DNA of 14,179 bases from positions 1 through 14,179 of the forward strand of contig FWCC01000545.1 in the NCBI GenBank assembly GCA_900169235.1, in the 5' to 3' direction. This DNA comes from Zarea fungicola (lineage: Eukaryota; Ascomycota; Sordariomycetes; Hypocreales; Cordycipitaceae). The first letter of the stretch is position 1; the number at the start of each line of letters is the position of its first letter. A model generated the notes under the pieces. That model was not told the origin of the DNA. It made no database searches and worked only from the letters and a program-made list of their open reading frames with translations. Shown piece after piece: positions 7,189 through 14,179 of the stretch. A program made the translations under genes and the position numbers.

Positions 7189-9550
7189 CTATCGCTGTAC
7201 AACTTCCACCTCCTGACCCTCAAACTTGGGCAGCTCCTCCTGAATCTTGGCCCAGTCCTTGCTACCGTCCACAAGGCTCTTAATCGCCTCCAGAATCTTG
7301 CCCTCGTCCGCACGCACCTGCGTCGTCGAGTCGCGATCACGTAGCGTAATCGTCTGGTCCTGCAGCGTCTGGAAATCCACCGTGATGCCTAGCGGCGTGC
7401 CCAACTCGTCGTTGCGGCTGTAGCGCTTGCCAATGCTCGCCGACGAATCGTCTACGCGGCTCGAGATGCCCATGGAACGAAGGCGCTGCGAGAGCTTGCG
7501 CACCTCGGGCTTGAACTGCGCGTTGGATGACAGAGGCACCAGGAGAACCTTGGTAGGGGCCACGGGTGGAGGGAAAGATAGGACCTAAATAACAAGTTTT
7601 TCCATGTTAGCAAAATAATGTGTACATATACATATACATATACAAATATATAATGTATTCGTAAAGAGCATAAAAAAAAGTCGCTCTGTGGCTTCAACTT
7701 ACACCACGGGCCTCATCAGCACCATCGCTGCCACGAGTCCAAAAGTTGTGCTCAATCAGCGAGTACAGGATACGACCGATACCAAATGAGGGCTCAATCA
7801 CGTTGGGCGTGTACTCGCGCGTATTCTCGACACGCTTGCGGAACTCAATCTTGATCGAGTCGCCGCCCACCTCGGCCTTGCCGTCACCGACGCCGGGGAC
7901 ATTGAGCGAGATCTTGCCGCCCTCACTCAGCTGCTTGGCAAACGCCTCGCGCTGGGCCTGCGTCGTCGCCTCGAGCGCCGCCTCGACCGTCTTGGCGTCC
8001 TTTTTGAACAGAGGGCCAAACTTCTTCTTGTCAATGTCGACCGCCCACTCCTCAATCACCTTGGGCTGCTCAAGGCGCTCGCGGACCAGCAGCGGGGCGC
8101 CCGTCTTGTTGGCGTGCACCGTCAAGTCGTACGCGCTGCGGTCCGCGCAGCCCACGCACTCGACCCAGCCGGTGGTGGTGAAGAGCTCCGCGTCCCAGCA
8201 GTCGCAGGCATAGTGCGCCATCTCGTTGGCCATGTGCTGGCGGAAGCGCATCTTGCTCATGTCCACGCCAATCTTTTGCAGGAAGAGGTGGATGCGGGCA
8301 AGGAAGTAGCCAAGCGTCTCGTTGTCGACGACGCCGTCCTTGACGGCCTGGCCAATGGTGATGGTCTTGGTCGTCGTCTTGCCAGAGAGCTGCGTCTCCT
8401 TGTCGAGCAAAACGAGCTCAATGTGCTCCACCTCGTGGAAGCGGCTGTGCTTCTTGCCGCCCTCGGGATCGACGTAGTGCTCAATCTCGGCCATGAGGAA
8501 CTCGCGCACGCGCAAGAGACCGGCGCGGGGCGAGATCTCGTTGCGGTACGACTTGCCAATCGAGGCTGAGGCAAAGGGCATCTGGGACTGGTTGAACTCG
8601 AGCAGCTTGGCAAAGTTGAGGAACTGGCCCTGGGCCGTCTCGGGACGCAGGTAGCCGGGCAGGTTGCTGCTGGGGCCGATGGAGGTCTGGAACATGAGGT
8701 TGAAGGCGACGGGCTCCGTGGGCAGCAGGCCCGTGGCCGGGTTCTTGAGATCGTACTTCTTGATGAGCTCGCCGAGCTCGGGACCGCCGTAGTTGTCAAT
8801 CTTGGCGAGCACCTCTTCGTACTCCTGGACAACGGCATCGTCGAGCTTGACGGCTTCGATCTTGGCCTTCTTCTTCTTCTTGGGGTCGTCGTCCTTTTCC
8901 TCGACCTTTTGGCCACGTGCCTCCTTGTTGCCATTTAGGCGGGCCTCGAGGATGGCCTCGACAAAGTGGTCAGCGCGCATAATCTCGCCATTCTTGGGGT
9001 CCTTGCACATCCAGTCGGCAAATTTGTCGACGTGGCCGCTCGTCTTGAGAATGTCGTGCGGGGTGAGAGCGGTACAGTCGACCTCGAGCATGTCCTCCTC
9101 GAGGACAAAGTGCTTGCGCCAAATGTCGACAATGTTGGCCTGGAGCGCACAGCCAGGCGGGCCGTAGTCGTAGAGACCGCCGACGCCGCCGTAAATCTCA
9201 AAGGACGGGGTGTAGAACATGCGGCGGCGCAGCATGGCATCGAGGACGGGCTTGTCGAGGGGCTGGCCCTTGAGGGTCGTGGCTTGCGACGTCATGGCGG
9301 CGGAGCGGTTCTGTTGCTGGTTCTTCTTTGATCTATGTACCGTACAGGCTTGACTGGCTGGGAAAGTGGAAAAGCACCGCAGTGGTTGTCGCGGGGTGGT
9401 TGCAGTCGCTGCTGTCCGATGTCGAAGCCAACGGCTGCTTAAGTAGGCGGGGTTGTTTCTGTGGCGGGCTATCGACAACGTACTACTGCTGCCAATTTTT
9501 GATCCAAGTGGAGCTGCTATAGGAGAAGAGAATTGACGGATGGAATTCAT
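7189..9550 (-). CDS. GRS1: Glycyl-tRNA synthetase, dual mitochondrial/cytosolic
   Basis: Exons on the minus strand are 9550-7703 and 7584-7189, with one phase-0 GT-AG intron of 118 nt (branch CTAAC), giving 747 aa. It charges tRNA-Gly with glycine using ATP. It is a class IIa synthetase of the eukaryotic/archaeal alpha2 type. Visible landmarks: catalytic-domain start MFYTPSFEIYGGVGGLYDYG (111-130), a lysine-rich insertion (about 222-232), motif 2 region RPETAQGQF to FRNE-like YRNEISPR (302-342), motif 3 EPSFGIGR (586-593), and the HGTP anticodon-binding domain (about 622-735), entered through RGVLSFPP across the splice site. Residues 1-85 contain 13 Lys/Arg and no Asp/Glu, with RCFST at 58-62 resembling a matrix-protease site. 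Met86 (ATG 9293-9295) begins the cytosolic form. TGA directly precedes ATG 1 in frame, fixing the longest start. Confidence 0.97.
7622..7655. repeat. TACATA microsatellite in the GRS1 intron
   Basis: The intron (7585-7702) holds a run of TACATA-type hexamers grading into TATA repeats. It lies well upstream of the branch site CTAAC (about 7606-7610) and does not touch the splice signals. It is a short AT microsatellite likely to vary between strains. Confidence 0.8.
9293..9295 (-). promoter_or_regulatory. Internal start codon for cytosolic GlyRS
   Basis: The second AUG of the GRS1 message (Met86) sits in GCCGCCATGA, with G at -3. The first AUG (9548-9550) sits in TTGTGAATGA, with T at -3, a poor context. 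No AUG in any frame lies between them. This arrangement favours leaky scanning to give a form lacking the presequence; MTSQATTLKG then begins the cytosolic enzyme just before the conserved core. Confidence 0.7.
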
Positions 9551-9628
9551 TCACAAGCCTTTTCTAGGAAATTTTAAAATAGAAAGGAAAGGATCCAAGA
9601 CAATTGGAATATCTTGGAAACAGCTGCG

Positions 9629-9635
9629 TGAGTCA
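9629..9635. promoter_or_regulatory. Gcn4/CPC1-type site (proximal)
   Basis: TGAGTCA, the reverse complement of TGACTCA, within the 9-bp palindrome GTGAGTCAC. It lies 79 bp upstream of the GRS1 start codon. TGASTCA is the binding site of the bZIP activator of general amino acid control (Gcn4 in yeast, CPC1/CpcA in filamentous fungi), whose targets include aminoacyl-tRNA synthetase genes. Confidence 0.6.
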
Positions 9636-9722
9636 CGATAAACTCGAATGCCGCCGTGTGCCGGAGCTATCCCAAGGATTCGAGGCGAGGAGGGGTCGCG
9701 TGGTGGTGGTTGGTTGGGTGGG

Positions 9723-9729
9723 TGACTCA
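9723..9729. promoter_or_regulatory. Gcn4/CPC1-type site (distal)
   Basis: A perfect TGACTCA, 173 bp upstream of the GRS1 start and 88 bp from the proximal site centre to centre is not required to be exact; the offset between motif starts is 94 bp. Two exact 7-mers so close together are unlikely by chance and fit cross-pathway control of a tRNA synthetase. It is 667 bp from the NIP7 start, so GRS1 is the likelier target. Confidence 0.6.
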
Positions 9730-10395
9730 ATGTGGGATGTCCTGCGCTGCAACTTGACGCGACAGAGTGCTGTGGCTGCACACTATAATTTCACCCAATA
9801 TCTTTTTTTTAGTGGCCGGTTACCCTAAAAAGGTTTGCAGTTTGGCTTCTCCACTGCAGTGGGAAAGCTTCTCGAACCAGCAGCAAGCTTGCAGTGGGCG
9901 GGTCGTATATCAGTTGTGTTTGGCGCCGTAGACGAGGCTGTATATGTTGGCTGTGGCGGGTCGCAGAACGACTTGGACCGAGTGGGAACAAAATGGATGC
10001 GCTTGACTATGCTGAGTGAGCTGTGTATCGACCGATATGCTATTGTACAAGGAGATGGATTTGTGGTGTTGCGGGACGTGCCATGCAGTAGCTGGAAAGG
10101 GGCCAGCCAGACAGGACGCCGCATCTCAAGAAAGGGACCCGTTGGCGTGTCCATCACCAGGGCCCGTTACAGTGGCAGCCAGGAACATCAGGCACTGAGG
10201 CTCTCCAAATCTCTTAGCACCTGCTTCAGCTAGTACCTACAGAATAACCAAGACTGAAGCCCCCCGCTGTAACTCGCTGACCGCCGGCTGGGGCCCACAA
10301 TAACTTTTTCTGCCATAGCCGCGAGACAACTTTTCTTGCTGCAAGTTCGAAACCATCACCACCGTAAACGATTCAAAAAGCCTATAACCGCCAAG

Positions 10396-11053
10396 ATGCG
10401 CCCTCTTACTGAAGAAGAAACAAAAACACTCTTTGAGAAGCTCGCCAATTACACCGGCAGCTCTCTCAAGAATCTCATTGCGCCACTCGACAACTCCCCC
10501 AACGCCGACCGCTACGTCTTCCGCCTGCAGGGCAACCGAGTCTACTATGTCCTGCTCTCGACGGCTAACCTGGCCACATCCATGGCGCGCGATAACCTCT
10601 TGTCGCTAGGAATCTGCCTGGGTATTTCCCCCCTTAATATTAATATATATCTTTATATATTTAACAGAATAGCACCGGCATTTCGCTAACACACATTGGG
10701 AATTCTTTTTAGGCAAATTTACCAAGACTGGCAAGTTCCGCCTTCACATCACCGCCCTCCCTATTCTCGCCGAGCACGCCCGCTGGAAGATCTGGATCAA
10801 GAGCAACGGCGAGATGCCCTTCCTCTACGGCGGCAACGTCGTCAAGGCCCACATTGGCCGCTGGTCCGAGGACTGCCCCGAACACCAAGGCGTCATTGTC
10901 TACAACATGAACGACACGCCCCTCGGCTTTGGCGTCACCGCCCGCAGCACCGCCGAGACGCGCAGACTGGACCCGACTGGTGTCGTCGTTTTCCGCCAGG
11001 CGGATTGTGGCGAGTTTCTGCGTGACGAAGACAACTTGTTTGCGACTGGTTAG
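10396..11053 (+). CDS. NIP7: 60S ribosome biogenesis factor Nip7
   Basis: Exons are 10396-10621 and 10713-11053 (567 nt, 188 aa; yeast Nip7 is 181 aa). The 91-nt intron is GT-AG with branch GCTAAC at about 10685, and splits a Gly codon in LGICLGKFTKTGKF. The protein starts MRPLTEEETKTLFEKLANY. It has the two-domain Nip7 fold: an N-terminal alpha/beta domain (about 1-90, with NADRYVFRLQGNRVYYV at 36-52) and a C-terminal PUA RNA-binding domain (about 95-170, with EMPFLYGGNVVKAHIGR at 109-125 and DTPLGFGVTARST at 143-155). Known role: a nuclear/nucleolar factor for 27S pre-rRNA processing and 60S assembly. The ATG has A at -3 (CCAAGATGC). It shares its upstream region head-to-head with GRS1 and ends convergent with PRO1. 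Family assignment is firm. Confidence 0.97.
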
Positions 11054-11602
11054 AGAAGGCTGTTGGATGTGGGGGGAGGGAGGGGTGGGTTTCCATGAAC
11101 TGGGAAATTTAGAAATATTATCAATGTCGGCGAAACAAAACGAAATGGAGTGCCGGGGAAAAAGGACTCTCTCTTGTTTATACATGTCGAGTCTGAATCT
11201 GGGTTTCGGCGTTTATGGGACAACAAAATTCAGCAACTGCATGGACATGATGTGTGGACATTTATGTTATGCAACTACTTTCATCTGCAGGCGTTTGTTA
11301 GGATTACTTGATTCAAAATTATAAAATGAGACACAGTGACAAGGAGTCAGCTACGAGCATTTTCTTTCTTTTTTTTCTTTTTTCGGCAAGGTTCGGCTGT
11401 ATAAAAAGATCCACGCATCTCAAAGCATATCAAGACATCTCAAAGTGGATCATCAAGTAAAGGTCAAGCAGAAAAAAAGGTATTCATTCTTCAGAATCAT
11501 AACAACGGATACACTATCCTAATATTAAAGCAACCCAAAACACCAATTGCATCTCTAGTATGCATATATGCAATATATAGTCGAATATATGTGTGAGCCC
11601 AT
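11054..11602. other. Convergent 3' intergenic region of NIP7 and PRO1
   Basis: 549 bp between two facing stop codons, holding both 3' UTRs. There is no recognisable gene. Noted contents are a T-rich tract at about 11360-11384, an imperfect 20-22 bp tandem repeat (11416-11457), and AT-rich sequence with TATGCATATATGCA-type alternation at about 11560-11592. No clear AATAAA was found for either gene; fungal signals are often degenerate. Confidence 0.6.
11416..11457. repeat. Imperfect tandem repeat in the 3' intergenic region
   Basis: Two adjacent units begin with identical CATCTCAAAG (11416-11425 and 11436-11445), and both continue into an ATCA-containing segment ending in CAAG. Period is about 20 bp. 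Function is unknown. Confidence 0.65.
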
Positions 11603-13200
11603 CTAATGCAGGTCAAAGGAAGGCGACACAGGGCGGCTGTTATTGCGGTTAAAGGCAATATGTGACCGATGCGCAATGTATTCGCTATCAGCGTAGCCGA
11701 GCAACTCGCCAATCTCGGCGCTCTGGTGGCCCATGATGCGGAAAATCTCCGTCGACGCGTAATTGACCAGCGCGCGGCCAATCTCCTCGGGCTCGCCGTC
11801 CCACATCTTGCCGTCGGGGCCAGCCGTTTTGCGGCGGTTGACGGCGACGATGCGGACGGGCTCGTGTGAGGCAAAGTTGCCCTCGACATCGATGACGCCG
11901 ACTGGCAGGAGACCAGCCTTGCCGAGCAGGGCACGGTGGGCACCAGCGTCAATGTAGACGGTGCCGTGAGGGCTTGGAGTGTGGAGGAGCCAGAAGTGGC
12001 GGTCGCGGATGGGGTCGCTGGAAGGAAGGAAGCGAGTATGGAGGGGAGGACCGTGGAATTCGGGGCTTGAGGGAGCAATGAGGTTGAGGGATGTCGTGCG
12101 CGAGAGGATGTCTCCATGTTCAGAATCCTCTATCACCGAGGACCTGGGGGAACTGTACAGATAGTTGACAATACCAAGAATGTTGCCAGGGTTGGACGAC
12201 CGGGTGATGATAGTGGTCACGCCGGCAGAGGTGCCAAGCTTCGCGGCAATGATCTTGGTGCTCATGCCACCAGTGCCAAGAGCGGAACCAGCACTCGAGA
12301 CTGTAAGATGTGGTTAGTTTAGGGTTGCGCGATTTAGGTTGCATCAATGTGAAGCATACCATCAGCCTCGAGAGCACCAATGTCCTCGACAACCTCGATA
12401 GCACGGGCATCGGGGTTTGTACGAGGGTTCTTGTCATAGAGACAGTCGACATCGGTCATGAGGAAGAGCAAGTCGGCGTGAATCATGGCCGCTGTAATGG
12501 CGGAAAGGGTATCATTGTCACCAAACTTGATTTCAGATACGGCCAGGGTATCGTTTTCGTTGACAATGGGAATAACACCAATGTCCAGCAACTCATTAAA
12601 GGTATTTTGAGCATTGAGGTAGCGAGTGCGCTGTATTGTCTCAGATTAGCGCGGATCTAGAAGTGTCGATGATCGAAGTGAGTGGTGTGGTTCCTTACGT
12701 CTGCAATATCATTTCTGGTGAGGAGAATCTGAGCAACGGGCTGGTCAAGATGACTAAACAGGCTATCCCAAAGAGAGATGAGACGGCACTGTCCGATAGC
12801 AGCCAAAGCCTGTAGAAAAGCAAGTACAATGTTAGTTATTTGGATCGCGGGATTTTCAAAGTGTGAGCTGTAAGTGAATGAGGGAGGTCGTACCTGAAGC
12901 TGTGCAAGGTGCTTGGGACGCTTCTCAACGTCCATGCGCCTTAAACCGACGCCAATGGCACCGGAAGAGACAATAACAACTCTGTGGCCATCCTTGCGGA
13001 GCTTGACAGCGGTATCGACAATCAGGGTAAGGATGGGCAGAAGAGGTTCATGTGTCTTTTCATCGACAATGGAACTTGTGCCTGTGATTGGCGAGTTAGC
13101 AAGTATGCAAAAGCAAGATAAAGAGGTGGATAAACCTACCGAGCTTGATAACGACAGTGAGAGGCTGAGCTCTGCGGATGCAAGAAGCTTTGGCAGTCAT
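11603..13200 (-). CDS. PRO1: Glutamate 5-kinase with PUA domain
   Basis: Exons on the minus strand are 13200-13140, 13081-12894, 12809-12699, 12630-12360 and 12300-11603 (1329 nt, 442 aa; yeast Pro1 is 428 aa). Introns are 58, 84, 68 and 59 nt, GT-AG, with CTAAC/CTAAT branch sites. It phosphorylates L-glutamate to gamma-glutamyl phosphate with ATP, the first and normally proline-inhibited step of proline synthesis in the cytosol. The amino-acid kinase domain (about 14-255) shows VVIKLGTSS (16-24), VSSGAIGVG (58-66), PIVNENDT (141-148), [10 protein letters not shown] (155-164), [10 protein letters not shown] (177-186) and GTGGMSTK (219-226). The PUA domain (about 306-400) includes [21 protein letters not shown] (325-345 region). 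The C-terminus [16 protein letters not shown] (412-427) is typical of fungal Pro1. The ATG has A at -3. All expected motifs are intact. Confidence 0.97.
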
Positions 13201-13223
13201 GATGGTCAGCCGGGTGTATACTA

Positions 13224-13283
13224 TCAAATGATGATGAAGCGTGTAATATGAAACGAAGAGGAAAACGAGACACAAATGGCCAT
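13224..13283 (-). promoter_or_regulatory. PRO1 uORF 2, 19 codons, strong start context
   Basis: ATG at 13281-13283 with G at -3 and G at +4 (GTAATGG). It encodes MAICVSFSSSFHITRFIII and stops at TGA 13224-13226, only 23 nt before the PRO1 ATG. If the leader includes it, most scanning ribosomes should start here, and such a short spacer is poor for reinitiation. Whether the transcript begins upstream of it is not visible in the sequence. Confidence 0.35.
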
Positions 13284-13326
13284 TACTCCAGCACAGTTCT
13301 TCTATAGATGATGTTGGCCTCTTCTT

Positions 13327-13356
13327 TTAAAAATGACTCTTCTCAAAACGGAACAT
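13327..13356 (-). promoter_or_regulatory. PRO1 uORF 1, 9 codons, weak start context
   Basis: ATG at 13354-13356 with C at -3, encoding MFRFEKSHF and stopping at TAA 13327-13329. It lies 43 nt upstream of uORF 2 on the PRO1 strand. It is inside the leader only if transcription starts before 13356. Confidence 0.25.
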
Positions 13357-13386
13357 AAGCTGAGATGAGGCCGGCGGCCCCCTTTG

Positions 13387-13393
13387 TATTTAA
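13387..13393 (-). promoter_or_regulatory. TATA-like element of PRO1
   Basis: TTAAATA on the PRO1 strand, about 187 nt upstream of its ATG, next to a GC-rich block. A start site 30-60 nt downstream would put uORF 2, and possibly uORF 1, in the leader. Many fungal promoters lack TATA, so this is tentative. Confidence 0.25.
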
Positions 13394-13454
13394 GGGACCT
13401 GGGCCGGGCCTCGCGAGAGCACGCAAAAGACGCAAACTCTGTCAATGAGGAAAA

Positions 13455-13476
13455 AGGTACATGAGTACATACCTTC
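13455..13476. repeat. Inverted repeat AAGGTA...TACCTT
   Basis: AAGGTA at 13455-13460 and TACCTT at 13470-13475 (6-bp arms, about 10-nt spacer) with a nested ATGAGTACAT core. It contains two of the GTAC tetramers that are frequent in the PRO1 upstream region. Read on the minus strand it also contains a donor-like GTATGT, but no convincing acceptor follows at a suitable distance. Confidence 0.4.
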
Positions 13477-13888
13477 GAGACTTGTATCCGTCAACATTTT
13501 CACAAGCCCGTTGCGTAGATCGATGACACAATCCCTGCGCTACTACGTACGAGGCTCTTTTGTCGTTGGAGGAGAACGGGGCTTCTGCTGCCACACAAGG
13601 TTGTAGTCAGAGGGATATACATCTGCCCAGGCCCCAACGCGAGCTCCACCGGACGACTCTCCGTCAATCAGGGCGCGCCCTGGGTCGAAAATGGTTTGGG
13701 GCTGGGATTAGCGTTTTTGACGTTTTCTGTCCTTGCCCAGCGCAGTGAGCGTGATTCCGTACAAGTAGTTACGGGCAGAAAATGCGCAGTTTCGAGATCC
13801 ATGCCTTTGCACAAGTCCGGTGCCGGACTAGTCAGGATTTGGATAGAGAAGCGGGCGGTGAGATGTGGATTTTTCTGCAGTGCGTCTC

Positions 13889-13922
13889 GCCCTCCGTCTG
13901 TTACTGGCTGACGGTGGAGGGC
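13889..13922. repeat. Hairpin-forming inverted repeat
   Basis: GCCCTCC at 13889-13895 pairs perfectly with GGAGGGC at 13916-13922, with an inner GTC/GAC pairing that extends the stem around a roughly 11-nt loop. It is far upstream of PRO1 with no flanking gene, so terminator function is not implied. Confidence 0.5.
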
Positions 13923-14041
13923 TTTAAGTGGCTCTGGTGGGGGTGGAACGAGAGTGATGCCTCATGTAAGCAGCGGTACGTACCTGGACAAAGAGAAGTG
14001 GTTCTTGGTGCACAGTTTTGTACGGTATGGAGCCTCGCGAC

Positions 14042-14049
14042 TGACGTCA
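14042..14049. promoter_or_regulatory. CRE-type palindrome TGACGTCA
   Basis: A perfect TGACGTCA, with a second TGACGTC at 14082-14088. This is the ATF/CREB-type site (Atf1/AtfA stress bZIP factors in fungi). It is about 840 bp upstream of PRO1 and could equally serve a gene to the right of the window. Confidence 0.3.
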
Positions 14050-14179
14050 AGAGGTACCTCGACATGGCGCAGAGTTTGCAGTGACGTCTTGGTACAGTGT
14101 ACAGTGGCACCGTCGCCCCTCCGTCGCCTCCGTGTGGAACAGGGGTCAGAAACTGGCTAGGCATGTGGGTGACAAAAAA

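Larger units (their letters stand above)
9551..10395. promoter_or_regulatory. Divergent promoter region between GRS1 and NIP7
   Basis: 845 bp separate two head-to-head start codons. The GRS1-proximal side has two TGASTCA sites (listed separately) and an AT-rich TTTTAAAAT near 9573-9582. On the GRS1 strand no ATG occurs between 9551 and 10081, so the annotated Met1 is the first AUG of any leader starting in this range. At 9856-9898 GCAGTGGG and AAGCTT each occur twice in mirrored order around a 14-bp core. The NIP7-proximal 130 bp has a pyrimidine-rich plus strand near 10328. A 132-codon plus-strand frame (9835-10233) has no ATG at its start and no recognisable content, so I do not call it. 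Confidence 0.6.
13201..14179. promoter_or_regulatory. PRO1 upstream region
   Basis: 979 bp upstream of the PRO1 start to the window edge, with no recognisable gene. On the PRO1 strand it contains two short uORFs, a TATA-like element, and TGACTCT at 13335-13341 on the plus strand, one base from the Gcn4/CPC1 consensus. Further out are a GC-rich patch (about 13370-13425), hairpins at 13455-13476 and 13889-13922, ten GTAC tetramers, and the CRE palindrome TGACGTCA (14042-14049). The plus-strand frames in 13560-14160 show no family features. Confidence 0.5.

Noticed and set aside
9835..10233. 132-codon plus-strand frame in the GRS1-NIP7 divergent region
   Set aside because: It opens at TTG rather than ATG, the first internal ATG leaves a short peptide, and the content is not recognisable.
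10336..10395. Upstream extension of the NIP7 frame by 20 codons
   Set aside because: The extension has no ATG; the ATG at 10396 has a good context and gives the N-terminus expected for Nip7.
10661..10667. Earlier acceptor TTAACAG in the NIP7 intron
   Set aside because: Using it would insert sequence that breaks the conserved GKFTKTGKF reading; the TTTTTAG at 10706-10712 with branch GCTAAC restores the family sequence.
13560..14160. Overlapping frames of 60-100 codons at the right edge
   Set aside because: Multiple frames on both strands are open for short distances, none shows domains or a supporting splice structure.

Overview
The window is from a filamentous ascomycete (Pezizomycotina, most likely Sordariomycetes). 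The evidence is four conserved eukaryotic housekeeping genes with short GT-AG introns (52-197 nt) carrying CTAAC/CTAAT/CTGAC branch sites, strong Kozak contexts at several starts, pyrimidine-rich leaders, and a Cla4/Chm1-type PAK kinase whose N-terminus resembles those of filamentous fungi. The organism call is inference; no species-specific marker was seen.

Layout from left to right. (1) 1-1243 is a gene-poor flank. Its plus strand carries unexplained transcript-like signals: a small ORF with a strong Kozak context, a good intron and an AATAAA. (2) 1244-4085, minus strand, is CLA4: a p21-activated kinase with PH, CRIB and kinase domains, 4 exons, 844 aa. (3) 4086-7188 is a 3.1 kb intergenic stretch. 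It holds the pyrimidine-rich CLA4 leader, a CCCCT/AGGGG-rich block with a 20-bp tandem repeat, a possible degenerate tRNA/SINE-like relic ending in an A18 run, and the region downstream of GRS1. (4) 7189-9550, minus strand, is GRS1, glycyl-tRNA synthetase (2 exons, 747 aa), with an N-terminal mitochondrial presequence and a second in-frame start for the cytosolic form. (5) 9551-10395 is a divergent promoter with two perfect Gcn4/CPC1-type sites on the GRS1 side. (6) 10396-11053, plus strand, is NIP7, a 60S/pre-rRNA processing factor (2 exons, 188 aa). (7) 11054-11602 is a convergent 3' intergenic stretch. (8) 11603-13200, minus strand, is PRO1, glutamate 5-kinase with a C-terminal PUA domain (5 exons, 442 aa). 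(9) 13201-14179 is the PRO1 upstream region, with two short upstream ORFs, a TATA-like element, many GTAC tetramers and a CRE palindrome.

The genes are not a cluster or an operon. GRS1 (tRNA charging), NIP7 (ribosome assembly) and PRO1 (proline synthesis) share a loose growth/translation theme. CLA4 acts in Cdc42/Rac signalling for polarity and cytokinesis. I found no new multi-gene system. The most informative observations are regulatory: the start-codon arrangement of GRS1 (first AUG in a weak context, no other AUG before a strong second AUG 252 nt downstream), its paired general-control sites, the PRO1 uORFs, the identical 14-nt 3' ends of two adjacent CLA4 introns, and the tRNA-like relic.
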